DNA of 64,000 bases, from contig NZ_NOIU01000001.1 of assembly GCF_004136635.1 (NCBI RefSeq), forward strand, positions 62,001 to 126,000, given 5' to 3'. The notes under the pieces were generated by a model that saw nothing but the letters and a program-made list of their open reading frames with translations, was not told the origin of the DNA and did not search any database. Shown here piece by piece: positions 8,215 through 16,066 of the stretch. The stretch is from Rothia halotolerans. Its GTDB lineage: Bacteria; Actinomycetota; Actinomycetes; Actinomycetales; Micrococcaceae. The position numbers and the translations under genes are program-made. Every line of letters begins with the position of its first letter. Positions within the stretch are counted from its first letter, which is position 1.

Positions 8215-9108
8215 TCAGGTGCGCACGGTCGCCCTGGTCTCGCGGGTGTTGCCGGCAGTGTCGGTCCACGTCACCAGGCAGTCGACCGCGTCCGGCGAAC
8301 CCATGGCGAGCAGCAGTGGAAACCGAGCTTCCTGGCCAGGCGGAATGGTTCCGAGCGGACCCTCCTCGCGGTGCACGCGGAACATCGCATTCTCCGGCAG
8401 GTCCAGGAACTGGAAGTCCACGTCGGACGCCGGTCCCCGCGACGTGTTGTGTAGCACCAGCGACCAGTGCCGCTGGGTCTTTACACGGCCTTTGTTGTCG
8501 GTCTTCACACTTTCGCGGACCTCGGCTCGCGGCCACACGCCTTCCGAGGGGTCCGGCCCTGCCGGTTCCTCATCCTTGGAGGCTTCGACAGACTGCTGGA
8601 ACTGCGCAGTGGCCCTGCTCAGGAAGTTGTTGAGGTGGCTAATGAGGTCGCCCTCGTTGGCGTACTCGAAGACGAGGGCGGTCTTACGCAGGTCAGTCAG
8701 GTACTCGGTCAGGCGCTTCCGCTCTTCAAGGGCGGAACCACCGAGAGGCGGCCTGGCGGACGCATTCACCAGTACCGCCACCGACTTGCCAGCCTCGACG
8801 AGGACCTTGATCTCCTCGGCCGTACCCGAATCGGCCTCACCGGTCGGAGTGCCCAGGCGGTCGTAGAAGAGAGCGACAGCGAAGTCCGCCTCCTCAACGA
8901 TCTGGTCGTTGAGAATGGCCTGAGGGCGGTCACCGAACTCGGCGACCGCGTGCTCGGTCCATGACACGGGCAGCACGGTCAGGCCGACGACGCGGCCGAG
9001 GTTGAGGTTCCACTGGCTGATCGTCTTGCGGATGACGGCCATGTCCTCGAGCGGCACGTCCCCGGGTGCCGAGATGAGCAGGTGGAGCGCAAGGGTGGGA
9101 TAGGCCAT
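8215..9108 (-). CDS. DUF4062/TIR-like protein with C-terminal beta-rich domain
   Basis: 297 residues, ATG 9108 with AAGGAC 8 nt upstream. The N-terminal ~150 residues have the DUF4062-type Rossmann signature: LLISAPGDV at 10-18, then EADFAVALFYDRLGTPTGEA at 73-92 followed by DSGTAEEI. Such domains are relatives of TIR and STALD folds found in immune and conflict proteins. After a linker (about 170-200) the C-terminus is rich in beta-strand pattern (WSLVLHNTSRGPASDV, IPPGQEARFPLLL), resembling an Ig-like fold. Last gene of a three-gene unit with an XRE-ImmA protein. A sensor or effector role in defence is inference. Confidence 0.75.
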   Translation of the reverse strand: MAYPTLALHLLISAPGDVPLEDMAVIRKTISQWNLNLGRVVGLTVLPVSWTEHAVAEFGDRPQAILNDQIVEEADFAVALFYDRLGTPTGEADSGTAEEIKVLVEAGKSVAVLVNASARPPLGGSALEERKRLTEYLTDLRKTALVFEYANEGDLISHLNNFLSRATAQFQQSVEASKDEEPAGPDPSEGVWPRAEVRESVKTDNKGRVKTQRHWSLVLHNTSRGPASDVDFQFLDLPENAMFRVHREEGPLGTIPPGQEARFPLLLAMGSPDAVDCLVTWTDTAGNTRETRATVRT

Positions 9109-9189
9109 CGGTGAAGGTCCTTCGTAGTCGGTGATCGGAGGCGAAGCCGGGCCTGGGCACGTCGGTCCCCATCCGGCGGGACCAGGGAG

Positions 9190-10311
9190 TCAGTCACTGC
9201 CGACGAGTCGGAGCACTGGGCGCTCGTCGTCCTCGCCCAGCAGGTCGCGCACCTGGGAGAGGCTGATCTTCAGTGCTTCGGCAAGCGCCGGCACGGGCGC
9301 GCCGTGGTCACCAGCGAGGTCAGCGGCCTTCCTCAGCAGCGTCGGCACCTCGCCGGGATAAGCGCTGGTCGGGTCGGCCTTGGAGTCGTACACGGCCGAC
9401 AGCCGCTGGTAGGCGCGCCGCGCCGAGGACTCGGTGGTGCGTCCGCGCTCGACCATCCGACGGATCAGGGAGGTCGGTGAAACCCCCCATGTCCTGCCGA
9501 GGCGGTCGAGGGCAGCGAGATCGAGCCGCTGCGGCAGGGCTGCGTCCATGGACGCAGCCGGAGTAAGGAAGGCCGCGGCGAACTCGTCCGCCTCCTTCTC
9601 GACGGCAGCACTGTGCTCGCCGGTGTCGGCATGCAGCAGCAGGTGCCCGATCTCGTGCGCGATCGAGAACCGATGCCTGAACACGTTCTCGGTCCGACGC
9701 GGAGTCGTGATGATGATCGGCCGGTCGACGATGACGACAGAGAAGGCATCGACGGTGTCGATCTCGGCGAGAGGTCGCACGGCGACCACGATGCCTCGGG
9801 ACTCGGCCGTGGCGACAAGGTGCTTGACCGGGCCGTCTGGCAAGCCCCAGTGCCGGCGCAGGAGAGCAGCGGCTTCAGCAGGCGCGGTGCCGGGACGGAC
9901 CTCGGGGAGGTCGACCTCGGGGAGCCTGACGTGCCGTTCGAGCGCGAACGTCAGCTCCCACACCAGCGCGACCGTGGCCAACGCCTTCTGACGGTCGCTC
10001 ACCTTGGCCGTCCGCAGACTCCGGAAGTGAGCGTTGACCGTGTCGATGCGAGCCAAGGGCCGACCGACGCCGAAGAATCCGGGACGGACGTCGAGCGCCT
10101 TCGCCAAGCGATCGAGCACGTCGGCACGTGGCGAATTGACGCCGGCCTCGTACTGACCGATTGCGGCGGCGGAGACGCCCACCTCAGCGGCCAGATCGGT
10201 CTTGGTCACCGAGCGGCGGACGCGGGCCTGGGTCAGCCGCGCCGGCTCGAAGCGCCCGTGCGTCTGCCCAGAGCCCGAGACGTCGAACAGGCTCGGAGTG
10301 TCATCACGCAT
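9190..10311 (-). CDS. XRE regulator fused to ImmA/IrrE metallopeptidase
   Basis: 373 residues from ATG 10311, which overlaps the upstream stop by 8 nt. Domains in order: helix-turn-helix of the XRE type at about 24-80 (KTDLAAEVGVSAAAIGQYEAG), a linker helix region, then the zinc peptidase core SIAHEIGHLLLH with HEIGH at 219-223 and the downstream acidic helix EKEADEFAAAFLTP at 239-252. The family (COG2856) includes ImmA, which cleaves phage-type repressors to derepress mobile elements, and IrrE, a damage-response regulator. It may sense damage or infection and control its own operon. Confidence 0.88.
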   Translation of the reverse strand: MRDDTPSLFDVSGSGQTHGRFEPARLTQARVRRSVTKTDLAAEVGVSAAAIGQYEAGVNSPRADVLDRLAKALDVRPGFFGVGRPLARIDTVNAHFRSLRTAKVSDRQKALATVALVWELTFALERHVRLPEVDLPEVRPGTAPAEAAALLRRHWGLPDGPVKHLVATAESRGIVVAVRPLAEIDTVDAFSVVIVDRPIIITTPRRTENVFRHRFSIAHEIGHLLLHADTGEHSAAVEKEADEFAAAFLTPAASMDAALPQRLDLAALDRLGRTWGVSPTSLIRRMVERGRTTESSARRAYQRLSAVYDSKADPTSAYPGEVPTLLRKAADLAGDHGAPVPALAEALKISLSQVRDLLGEDDERPVLRLVGSD

Positions 10312-10984
10312 CCGGGCCCATGCCTTCCTGCTCTCGCGGCTCGATACCAGGCGGCACCGGGGTGCCGCTGTCGAACGACTCGCCAGCCGATGCCGCGTCG
10401 GCACCGACGAGCTCCGACTCCCACATGGCTTCCTGGCCGTGGCGCTTGACCTTGCCGGTCGTCTCGTCGAGCTCAGCGACGGCCCATTCGATCGACTGCA
10501 GCTGCCGGGGAGAGGAATGGACGATGACCAGGACCACCGGCATCACCTCACCGGCGGCTCGCACCACGCGCTCGAGCCCGGGCTGCTCGGGCTCGACTGG
10601 CTCGTCTCCGATGACAGGATCGAACAAGGTGGGGTCGGGCGGCTGAGCAGAGAAGCCGTTCTTCTTCGTCGGACTCGACGCGAAGTCGCCCGGGTCAGCG
10701 GAGTCCGGGATGCGCCAGACATAGATCAAGCAGTCGTTGACGACGGGGAGCTTGTATCCGGCCGGCCGAAGCTTGTGCGACTGGAAGCCCCGGTCAACCA
10801 GCGCCTCGTTGGCATCGGCGAGCAGATCGCGCCACTGGCTGCCGAAGTCGATCGCGTACCGCGACTCCGACACCAGGTGCGCCTCGGCAAATCTGCCGTG
10901 CACAGAGCGAACGACCTCGACGAGCACGTCACGGACACCGGATGCGTGGCTGCCGAGCGCCTCGGCAGGCGAGAGCGGAACCAT
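10304..10984 (-). CDS. Unknown protein paired with XRE-ImmA gene
   Basis: 226 residues; ATG 10984 lies 6 nt after AGGAGG. No domain recognised. The N-terminal half looks globular (RYAIDFGSQWRDLLADANEAL, GYKLPVVNDCLIYVWRIP); after it come a Ser/Thr/Lys-Pro patch (FASSPTKKNGFSAQPPDP), a strand-like VMPVVLVIVHSS, and a disordered acidic tail. It is first in the operon and overlaps the XRE-ImmA gene by 8 nt, so the two proteins probably work together; it could be a peptidase substrate or antitoxin-like partner. That is inference from gene order only. Confidence 0.65.
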   Translation of the reverse strand: MVPLSPAEALGSHASGVRDVLVEVVRSVHGRFAEAHLVSESRYAIDFGSQWRDLLADANEALVDRGFQSHKLRPAGYKLPVVNDCLIYVWRIPDSADPGDFASSPTKKNGFSAQPPDPTLFDPVIGDEPVEPEQPGLERVVRAAGEVMPVVLVIVHSSPRQLQSIEWAVAELDETTGKVKRHGQEAMWESELVGADAASAGESFDSGTPVPPGIEPREQEGMGPDA

Positions 10985-10996
10985 CGTGTACCTCCT

Positions 10997-11022
10997 GAAT
11001 CCGCGTCCAGAGCCGCGGATTC
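10997..11022 (-). promoter_or_regulatory. 9-bp inverted repeat directly before the operon ribosome site
   Basis: GAATCCGCG (10997-11005) and CGCGGATTC (11014-11022), perfect arms around 8 nt, ending next to the AGGAGG of the 226-residue gene. As DNA it has the size of an XRE operator; as RNA it would be a leader hairpin abutting the ribosome site. Either would give autocontrol of the three-gene unit. Confidence 0.5.
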
Positions 11023-11035
11023 GGCAAGGACAGCA

Positions 11036-11075
11036 ACTTCAGTATGACACATGATTCGCGCACATGTACTTCAGT
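11036..11075. promoter_or_regulatory. Direct repeats of ACTTCAGT, likely promoter region
   Basis: ACTTCAGT occurs at 11036-11043 and 11068-11075, 32 bp apart (about three helical turns), with an ACATG/CATGT dyad between them. The interval precedes the three-gene operon and follows the Abi gene, so these may be regulator half-sites. Confidence 0.35.
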
Positions 11076-11078
11076 CAA

Positions 11079-11984
11079 TCACCGCGGCGTGTCACGTGCA
11101 TGGTCGCGAGGACTTTGAGGCTTGGCCAGGCCCTGCATGAACTCCGACGCTCGATCATGCTCAGCCGCGAGCGTCGGGAGCAGCGGATCGGCGACACCGC
11201 CGCGGGCGGCCATGTCGTCAAAGGAGGCGATGACATCGAGCACGGACCGAGGCTCGAACTGCCCGGCTTCCCTCTTGGCCTTCTTCCGCACGTTGTTCGG
11301 CGTGGGGCCGGCATCGATGACCGAGTGGTGCCACAGGCGGCTGTGGTGCGCGCAGCGATTGCGGAGATAGACCAGCGCTCTCACTCGATAGGCGAAGCCG
11401 GCCTTGGCGACGCCGATGCTCGTCGCGATCGAGTCGGCCAGGGATCCGCCGCCTCCGCGCTCGATCACTTTCGACAGGGTGCCGAACGACCACGCCTCGA
11501 CAGCCGACCACACCGGCAACTCGCTGAAGTCGGCGCGGTCGCCACCCACACCCTTGTAGCGGAGGATGTGCCTGTCACGACTGCGCTCGATGTCGCGCAG
11601 GCATGACTCGACCGTCGGCTCGCGATCGCCGACGTCGGTGTAGAAGTCCTGCTCGAGGTACCGGCCGTACGGGCCGTGCTCGTCGGCGATGACGCGGGCG
11701 ACGTGCGACCGCAGCATGATCTCGACGCGGGCCAAGGGCTCGACGAGTGCGGTGCGCAGCGCCTCGTCGGCGTCGTAGACAGCCCGGATCTCGTCGAACG
11801 TGGTGCCCGACCGGAAGTCGTCGTCGCCGAGGTGAGGAGCCTTCTGGAAGTAGCGGGCGTACCCGGAGAACCGGTAGTAGTTGGTGGCCGCGAGGAATTC
11901 GGCGCAGACGGCCTCGTCATCGATGGCGAGGCCGCGGCCAGTCATCAGGGCCACCTGCGCGTCCCAGGACAGCGACGGCTTCAT
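11079..11984 (-). CDS. Abi_2/AbiF-family abortive infection protein (HEPN RNase-like)
   Basis: 301 residues from ATG 11984, the usual length for the family. Conserved blocks: LAATNYYRFSGYARYF at 31-46, VEPLARVEIMLRSHVARVI at 81-99, and the C-terminal HEPN catalytic motif R208-N-R-C-A-H213 in YLRNRCAHHSRLWHH, matching the RxxxxH nuclease motif. Family members act as RNases that halt growth on phage infection; some are toxins restrained by a small structured RNA encoded beside them. A stable hairpin in the leader (12008-12046) fits that arrangement. In-frame ATG codons at 12017 and 12089 are open, but the residues they add look non-coding. Confidence 0.85.
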   Translation of the reverse strand: MKPSLSWDAQVALMTGRGLAIDDEAVCAEFLAATNYYRFSGYARYFQKAPHLGDDDFRSGTTFDEIRAVYDADEALRTALVEPLARVEIMLRSHVARVIADEHGPYGRYLEQDFYTDVGDREPTVESCLRDIERSRDRHILRYKGVGGDRADFSELPVWSAVEAWSFGTLSKVIERGGGGSLADSIATSIGVAKAGFAYRVRALVYLRNRCAHHSRLWHHSVIDAGPTPNNVRKKAKREAGQFEPRSVLDVIASFDDMAARGGVADPLLPTLAAEHDRASEFMQGLAKPQSPRDHARDTPR

Positions 11985-11989
11985 GGAGT

Positions 11990-12052
11990 ACCCCGGAAAG
12001 AAAGAGGCCCCTCCCATTTGAGCTTCTTCGAGAGGCTTGGGAGGGGGTCGAT
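11990..12052 (-). ncRNA. Structured leader of the Abi gene, candidate antitoxin RNA
   Basis: Downstream of a TATCAT -10-like box (minus strand, about 12059-12064) lies a hairpin with perfect 9-bp arms: cccctccca (12008-12016) and tgggagggg (12038-12046). The 21-nt interval has inner AGC/GCT pairing. On the minus strand it is followed by CCTCTTTCTTTCC and then the Abi start. It could end transcription (recombinase terminator) or be the small RNA seen upstream of AbiF-type genes. The position favours a role in Abi control, but family membership is unproven. Confidence 0.4.
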
Positions 12053-12065
12053 TGGTTCCATGATA

Positions 12066-12109
12066 GCTGACTCGGCGGCGTGCGCGCACATCGACGCGCT
12101 CACGCCGTC
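12066..12109. repeat. 44-nt segment shared with the scar at 7973-8016 (copy B)
   Basis: Spans the last codons and stop of the recombinase gene. It contains a hairpin on the minus strand (GGCGTG at 12101-12106 with CACGCC at 12077-12082, plus an inner CGCG pair at 12095-12098 and 12083-12086, with a 2-nt bulge). It could be a terminator or part of an attachment site. Confidence 0.6.
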
Positions 12110-13650
12110 GCCGATGTCTGGGAGGCCTTCGGCGTGACCTTGACCGTCTCCGGGTCGAACGTCTTCCTCCCCTGAGGGTGCGGGTAGAGCCGGACGGTGC
12201 AGAAGAAGTCGATGACCCGGCGCTTGATCATCAGGTCGGCGTCCTCGAAGGCCTTCACCGGGTCCCTCGCGTCGAGCACTCCTCCGAGGTCGGTGGTGGC
12301 GGTCAGCGATCGTCGCTCGGCCTCGAGCGCGGCGATGGTCGTGTTCTCGCGCTCCCGGACGCGCTTGAGGTCGTAGCCCTCGATGATCTCGTTGTCGTAG
12401 TCGCTCTGCGCCCGCTTGATCTTGGCCTGCCTTGCGCCGATCTCGGCGGCGATAGCCTGGAGGCGCGGCTCGTCGCCGGTCGGGATGGTGTCGGCGAGGT
12501 CGGGTCGAGCTAAGCGAGCTCGGACGATCCGCAGCACCCAGTCGTCGACGTGCTCGCGCGTGCGGTTGATGCCGCAGCCCGCGCAGCGGTAGCGCGCGGA
12601 ACCGGTTCGAACCGGCCTCTCGCAAAGCCCGCACAGGTACAGTCCCGCGCCGAGGTGCTTGCGCGCAGTGGAGCCCGTCCTATTCGTGATCCTCGACGGC
12701 TCGTTCAGTCTCTCCTGGACCCTCCACCAGGTCAGCTCGTCGACGATCGGCTCCCACTGGCCGCGGATCGGCTCACCGTCATCGTCCTCGACGATCTGGT
12801 TGTACCAGGTCCGCCGCTTGTTCTGCGTCCGATCCATCCTGTTGGTGTAGACGCTGTAGCCCGCGTAGCGGGGATTGCGGAGGATGTCGAGGACGCTCGA
12901 GCTGTGCCAACGGCCGTCCTCGGGGACGGGCTTGGGTGCCAGCCCCTCGGCGACGCGGCGCTCGTTGCGCTCGATCATCACCGTGCGGCTGTGCCGGGTC
13001 AGCCGCGGGAGAGATGCCGGGACTTCGGGGCCCTCGATACCGGACAGCGCACGAGCGATCGCGGCGATGGTCGTGCCGTCCTCGACCGCGAAGAGCCGGA
13101 ACATCTCCTTGACCGCGGCGGCCTCGTGCTCGACCACGTCGCCGTTGGTCGCGTAGCCCACCGGTCGCTGCCCCTTCGGCGCACGCCCCTGCCGCGCGCG
13201 CTGCTGATGCGCCAGCGACTGGCGCTCGGCCTTGCGCTCGACCTCTCCGGCGGCAACCGCCGCCTTGACGCGGGCGTACATGCGCCCACCGTCGGTCGTG
13301 AGGTCCGCTTCGCCGTTGGCCGTGACGAGCTTCAGGCCGCGGTCCTTCGCAGCGTCGACCCAGTCTTCGAGCTCGCGCGGCTGCCGGGTCAGGCGGTCGA
13401 GGTCCCAGCACAGGATCGCGTCGATCTTGCCTGCGGCGTAGTCGGCGACCATGCGGTCGTAGCCCGGGCGAATCTTGGACTTGTCGGTCGCCGAGATCGA
13501 CTGATCGACGTACTCCTCGATGATCTTCCAGCCGCGTTCGTCAGCGATCTTCAGGCATGCCTCGCGATGCCGGTCGATCGCCAGCCCGTCCATCTCGCGG
13601 TCCTGGCTGACCCGGAGGTAGAGGACGGCGCGGACCGGAGATTCAGACAT
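12100..13650 (-). CDS. Large serine recombinase (site-specific integrase)
   Basis: 516 residues. The N-terminal resolvase domain begins AVLYLRVSQDRE with the nucleophile Ser15 and conserved DLDRLTRQPRELEDW. A recombinase domain follows (PVGYATNGDV ... WHSSSVLDILRNPRYAGY), then a zinc ribbon (CGLC ... CAGC) and a coiled-coil-like Arg/Glu/Lys-rich segment near 400-450, as in phage integrases of the phiC31/Bxb1 type. It would integrate or excise the element that carries it. It lies between mod-res and the Abi gene rather than at an obvious element end. No partner excision factor is evident. Confidence 0.92.
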   Translation of the reverse strand: MSESPVRAVLYLRVSQDREMDGLAIDRHREACLKIADERGWKIIEEYVDQSISATDKSKIRPGYDRMVADYAAGKIDAILCWDLDRLTRQPRELEDWVDAAKDRGLKLVTANGEADLTTDGGRMYARVKAAVAAGEVERKAERQSLAHQQRARQGRAPKGQRPVGYATNGDVVEHEAAAVKEMFRLFAVEDGTTIAAIARALSGIEGPEVPASLPRLTRHSRTVMIERNERRVAEGLAPKPVPEDGRWHSSSVLDILRNPRYAGYSVYTNRMDRTQNKRRTWYNQIVEDDDGEPIRGQWEPIVDELTWWRVQERLNEPSRITNRTGSTARKHLGAGLYLCGLCERPVRTGSARYRCAGCGINRTREHVDDWVLRIVRARLARPDLADTIPTGDEPRLQAIAAEIGARQAKIKRAQSDYDNEIIEGYDLKRVRERENTTIAALEAERRSLTATTDLGGVLDARDPVKAFEDADLMIKRRVIDFFCTVRLYPHPQGRKTFDPETVKVTPKASQTSATA

Positions 13651-13720
13651 GACCCCAGCCTAAATCGCAGACCGCCCTACGTGCCGGAACTCGTTGGTGT
13701 GTCGACGACGGTCTCCCGCG

Positions 13721-16066
13721 TCATCCCTCCGCGCCAGGGTCCGGGACGAACGTCTTCACGAGCTCCTCGAGGTCGTCGAACGGGAGCTGCTTGAAGTCAC
13801 GTCCGCTCCCGAGGTCCAGCACCGAGAAGCCGTCCTTGCCGTCGGGAGTGCCGTCGACCTTCCACGTCCCCTCGGAGACGAACTTGACCTCGACGGTGGT
13901 CGGCACGGCCTTGTGCGGCTGGATGGACAGCAGCTTGCGGCGGCCGTCGCCCTCGACGAGGTGGCTGCCCTTGGTGTCGACGCAGATCACCTTCTCCCCC
14001 GCCCACACGAGGAAGTCGGGGAAGAACCACACGGTCTGACCGAGTGACACCAGCGGGATCTTGTACCCGGTCTGCGAGCGGTTGCGCGCCCACGGCAGCC
14101 CGGTCTCGTCGATCGCGCGGGCGAAGCGACGCTCGAGGTCGTTGAGCCCGTCGTAGCCCTCGTGGAGCGCGTTCCGGAAGGTCTCCATCCCGCTGCGGCG
14201 CACCAGGGTGCTCCCGATCGTGTACGGCTTGGGCTTGAGCTGCTTGACCACGGCGTGCCGCAGGTACTCGTCGACCGCGTCGGCCGCGTTGTCGGCCAGC
14301 GCCGAGTAGGCGCTGCTGCCGACGCCGACCTTGGCGTCGAACCTGCTCTCGTCGGTGTTCATCACCATCAGGGCGGGGCGGTAGCGCCGCGCGACCTCGC
14401 GCCGGAACACCCAGCGGGCGTTGACCCGGTTCGACTGCTCGAAGTCGACCCACTCGGTGTCGGCAGCGGCGTCCGCGCCGATCGCCTGCTGGACCGTGCG
14501 GCGACGGCCCTTCCCGCGCGTGTTGAGGGCGTCCTGCGAGTAGTCGTGGACCTTGGCCAGCACCTTCTCGACGGGCGCGAGCGTGGGCGTGTTGTCGATC
14601 GCCGTGCGGGGAACCGAGCGGGACTCCTTCGGGGCCAGGCTCTCGGGCTCCTCGGTCCCTGGCGGCGAGGTGAGGATGCGCACCTCGGGAGCGTCCCCGC
14701 CGAGGCCGCGGCGGACCTCGTCGACGACCTGCGCGAAGGAGTCGTTGCGGTCGACCCGGACGTAGAAGTGCGCCGTGTTCAGGCGGTCGGCCTCGTAGTG
14801 CGTCGCCCCGGGCTGGCGCAGCACGCGTCCGACCACCTGCGTGATCTGCACCGAGGAGTCCATCGTCCGATCGACGTAGGCGAAGTAGACGCTCGGGTCG
14901 TCCCAGCCCTCCTGGAGGGTCTGGTTGAAGATGATGTGCCGGTATTCGCCGGCGACGAAGTCCTCGTAGTCGCGCTCCCCGCCGTTGAAGAGGGTGAAGT
15001 CCGCGGGCAGCGGGAAGTCCTTGTGCGTCTTGAGGTCCGCGTACACCGCGACCTCCTCGGCGGGCACGCCGCACTGCTCGGTGAGGTAGCGCCAGATGAG
15101 GATCGGCGGTGCCTGCCGCTGGTCGAAGGGCTGCTTCGGGTCGTCGGTCTGGCTGGCGTCGTGGGCGAGGACGTTCGTGTTGCAGACGTAGATCGCCTTG
15201 GGCGCGAAGGACAGCCCCTCCGCCTTCGCGTCGTCCTCGGCCTCCCGCATGTCCGAGAGCATCTCGGAGACGGTCTCCTCCATCGGCGCGTTGAGCCCGT
15301 CGAGGGAGACCATCCCCTTGACCAGGCCCGAGGCGACCACGGTCGAGGACTTCACCGGGGTGATGAGGTCCTCGTCCTTGTACTCGCCCTGCTGCCGCAG
15401 CGGCTGGATGACCTCGGCGTCGAACTGCGCCGGGAACCGCAGCGTCGCGCTGGCGAGCAGGAACACCGCCGGCTGCTGCTCGAGCAGGAGCGTCGTCTGC
15501 TGGTCGCTGAGGTTCTGCGCCTCGTCGTAGACGACCACGAGCGGACGCCGCCGTCCGTCGGCGGTCTCACGAGCCTTGAGCGCCTCCCACCGGGTCGACT
15601 CGATGTCGTCGGTGTCGAACGCGAAGATCTTGAGATTGCTGTTCTCGCGGTCCCTCTGGTTGAACGTGCCGACCGTGGCGAAGTAGAGCAGCGCCTCGCT
15701 CGAGTTGGCGACGTCCTCGGGGTCGTACTCGCTGAGCAGCCGCACGGTGATGTCGGGCAGGAGGTGGTCGTACTTGCCGCCGTCGGCCAGGTTCGCGTAG
15801 CTCTGCTGCACGACGACCTTGCCCTTGGACAGCCACAGGATGACGGGCGGGATCTCCGAGAGCGCGACGATCTCGCTGACGGCCTGCGCCAGGATCGCCG
15901 TCTTGCCGGACCCGGTGATGGACGAGAGCGCCTGGTAGAACGGCACCTCGCGCATGTTCGCCCGCCGGCCCATCACGATGGGCTCCTTGGCGTAGTCGAC
16001 GAACCGGTCGGCCATCTGGGAGGCCGCGTCCTGCTGGAACTGGAACAGCTCGATCGCCATGGTCAC
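13721..16066 (-). CDS. Type III restriction enzyme, Res subunit
   Basis: 781 residues; GTG 16066 overlaps the mod stop as GTGA after GAGGAGGGG. Superfamily 2 helicase motifs: Walker A TGSGKT at 51-56, DEAQ at 181-184, and QVVGRVLRQ (motif VI) near 430-440. The C-terminal nuclease shows the PD-(D/E)xK pattern: FFPDFLVWAGEKVICVDTKG at about 690-710. It forms a complex with Mod, translocates ATP-dependently and cuts DNA between two unmodified sites. It is somewhat shorter than classical Res proteins of about 970 residues, but all motifs are present. Confidence 0.92.
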   Translation of the reverse strand: MTMAIELFQFQQDAASQMADRFVDYAKEPIVMGRRANMREVPFYQALSSITGSGKTAILAQAVSEIVALSEIPPVILWLSKGKVVVQQSYANLADGGKYDHLLPDITVRLLSEYDPEDVANSSEALLYFATVGTFNQRDRENSNLKIFAFDTDDIESTRWEALKARETADGRRRPLVVVYDEAQNLSDQQTTLLLEQQPAVFLLASATLRFPAQFDAEVIQPLRQQGEYKDEDLITPVKSSTVVASGLVKGMVSLDGLNAPMEETVSEMLSDMREAEDDAKAEGLSFAPKAIYVCNTNVLAHDASQTDDPKQPFDQRQAPPILIWRYLTEQCGVPAEEVAVYADLKTHKDFPLPADFTLFNGGERDYEDFVAGEYRHIIFNQTLQEGWDDPSVYFAYVDRTMDSSVQITQVVGRVLRQPGATHYEADRLNTAHFYVRVDRNDSFAQVVDEVRRGLGGDAPEVRILTSPPGTEEPESLAPKESRSVPRTAIDNTPTLAPVEKVLAKVHDYSQDALNTRGKGRRRTVQQAIGADAAADTEWVDFEQSNRVNARWVFRREVARRYRPALMVMNTDESRFDAKVGVGSSAYSALADNAADAVDEYLRHAVVKQLKPKPYTIGSTLVRRSGMETFRNALHEGYDGLNDLERRFARAIDETGLPWARNRSQTGYKIPLVSLGQTVWFFPDFLVWAGEKVICVDTKGSHLVEGDGRRKLLSIQPHKAVPTTVEVKFVSEGTWKVDGTPDGKDGFSVLDLGSGRDFKQLPFDDLEELVKTFVPDPGAEG

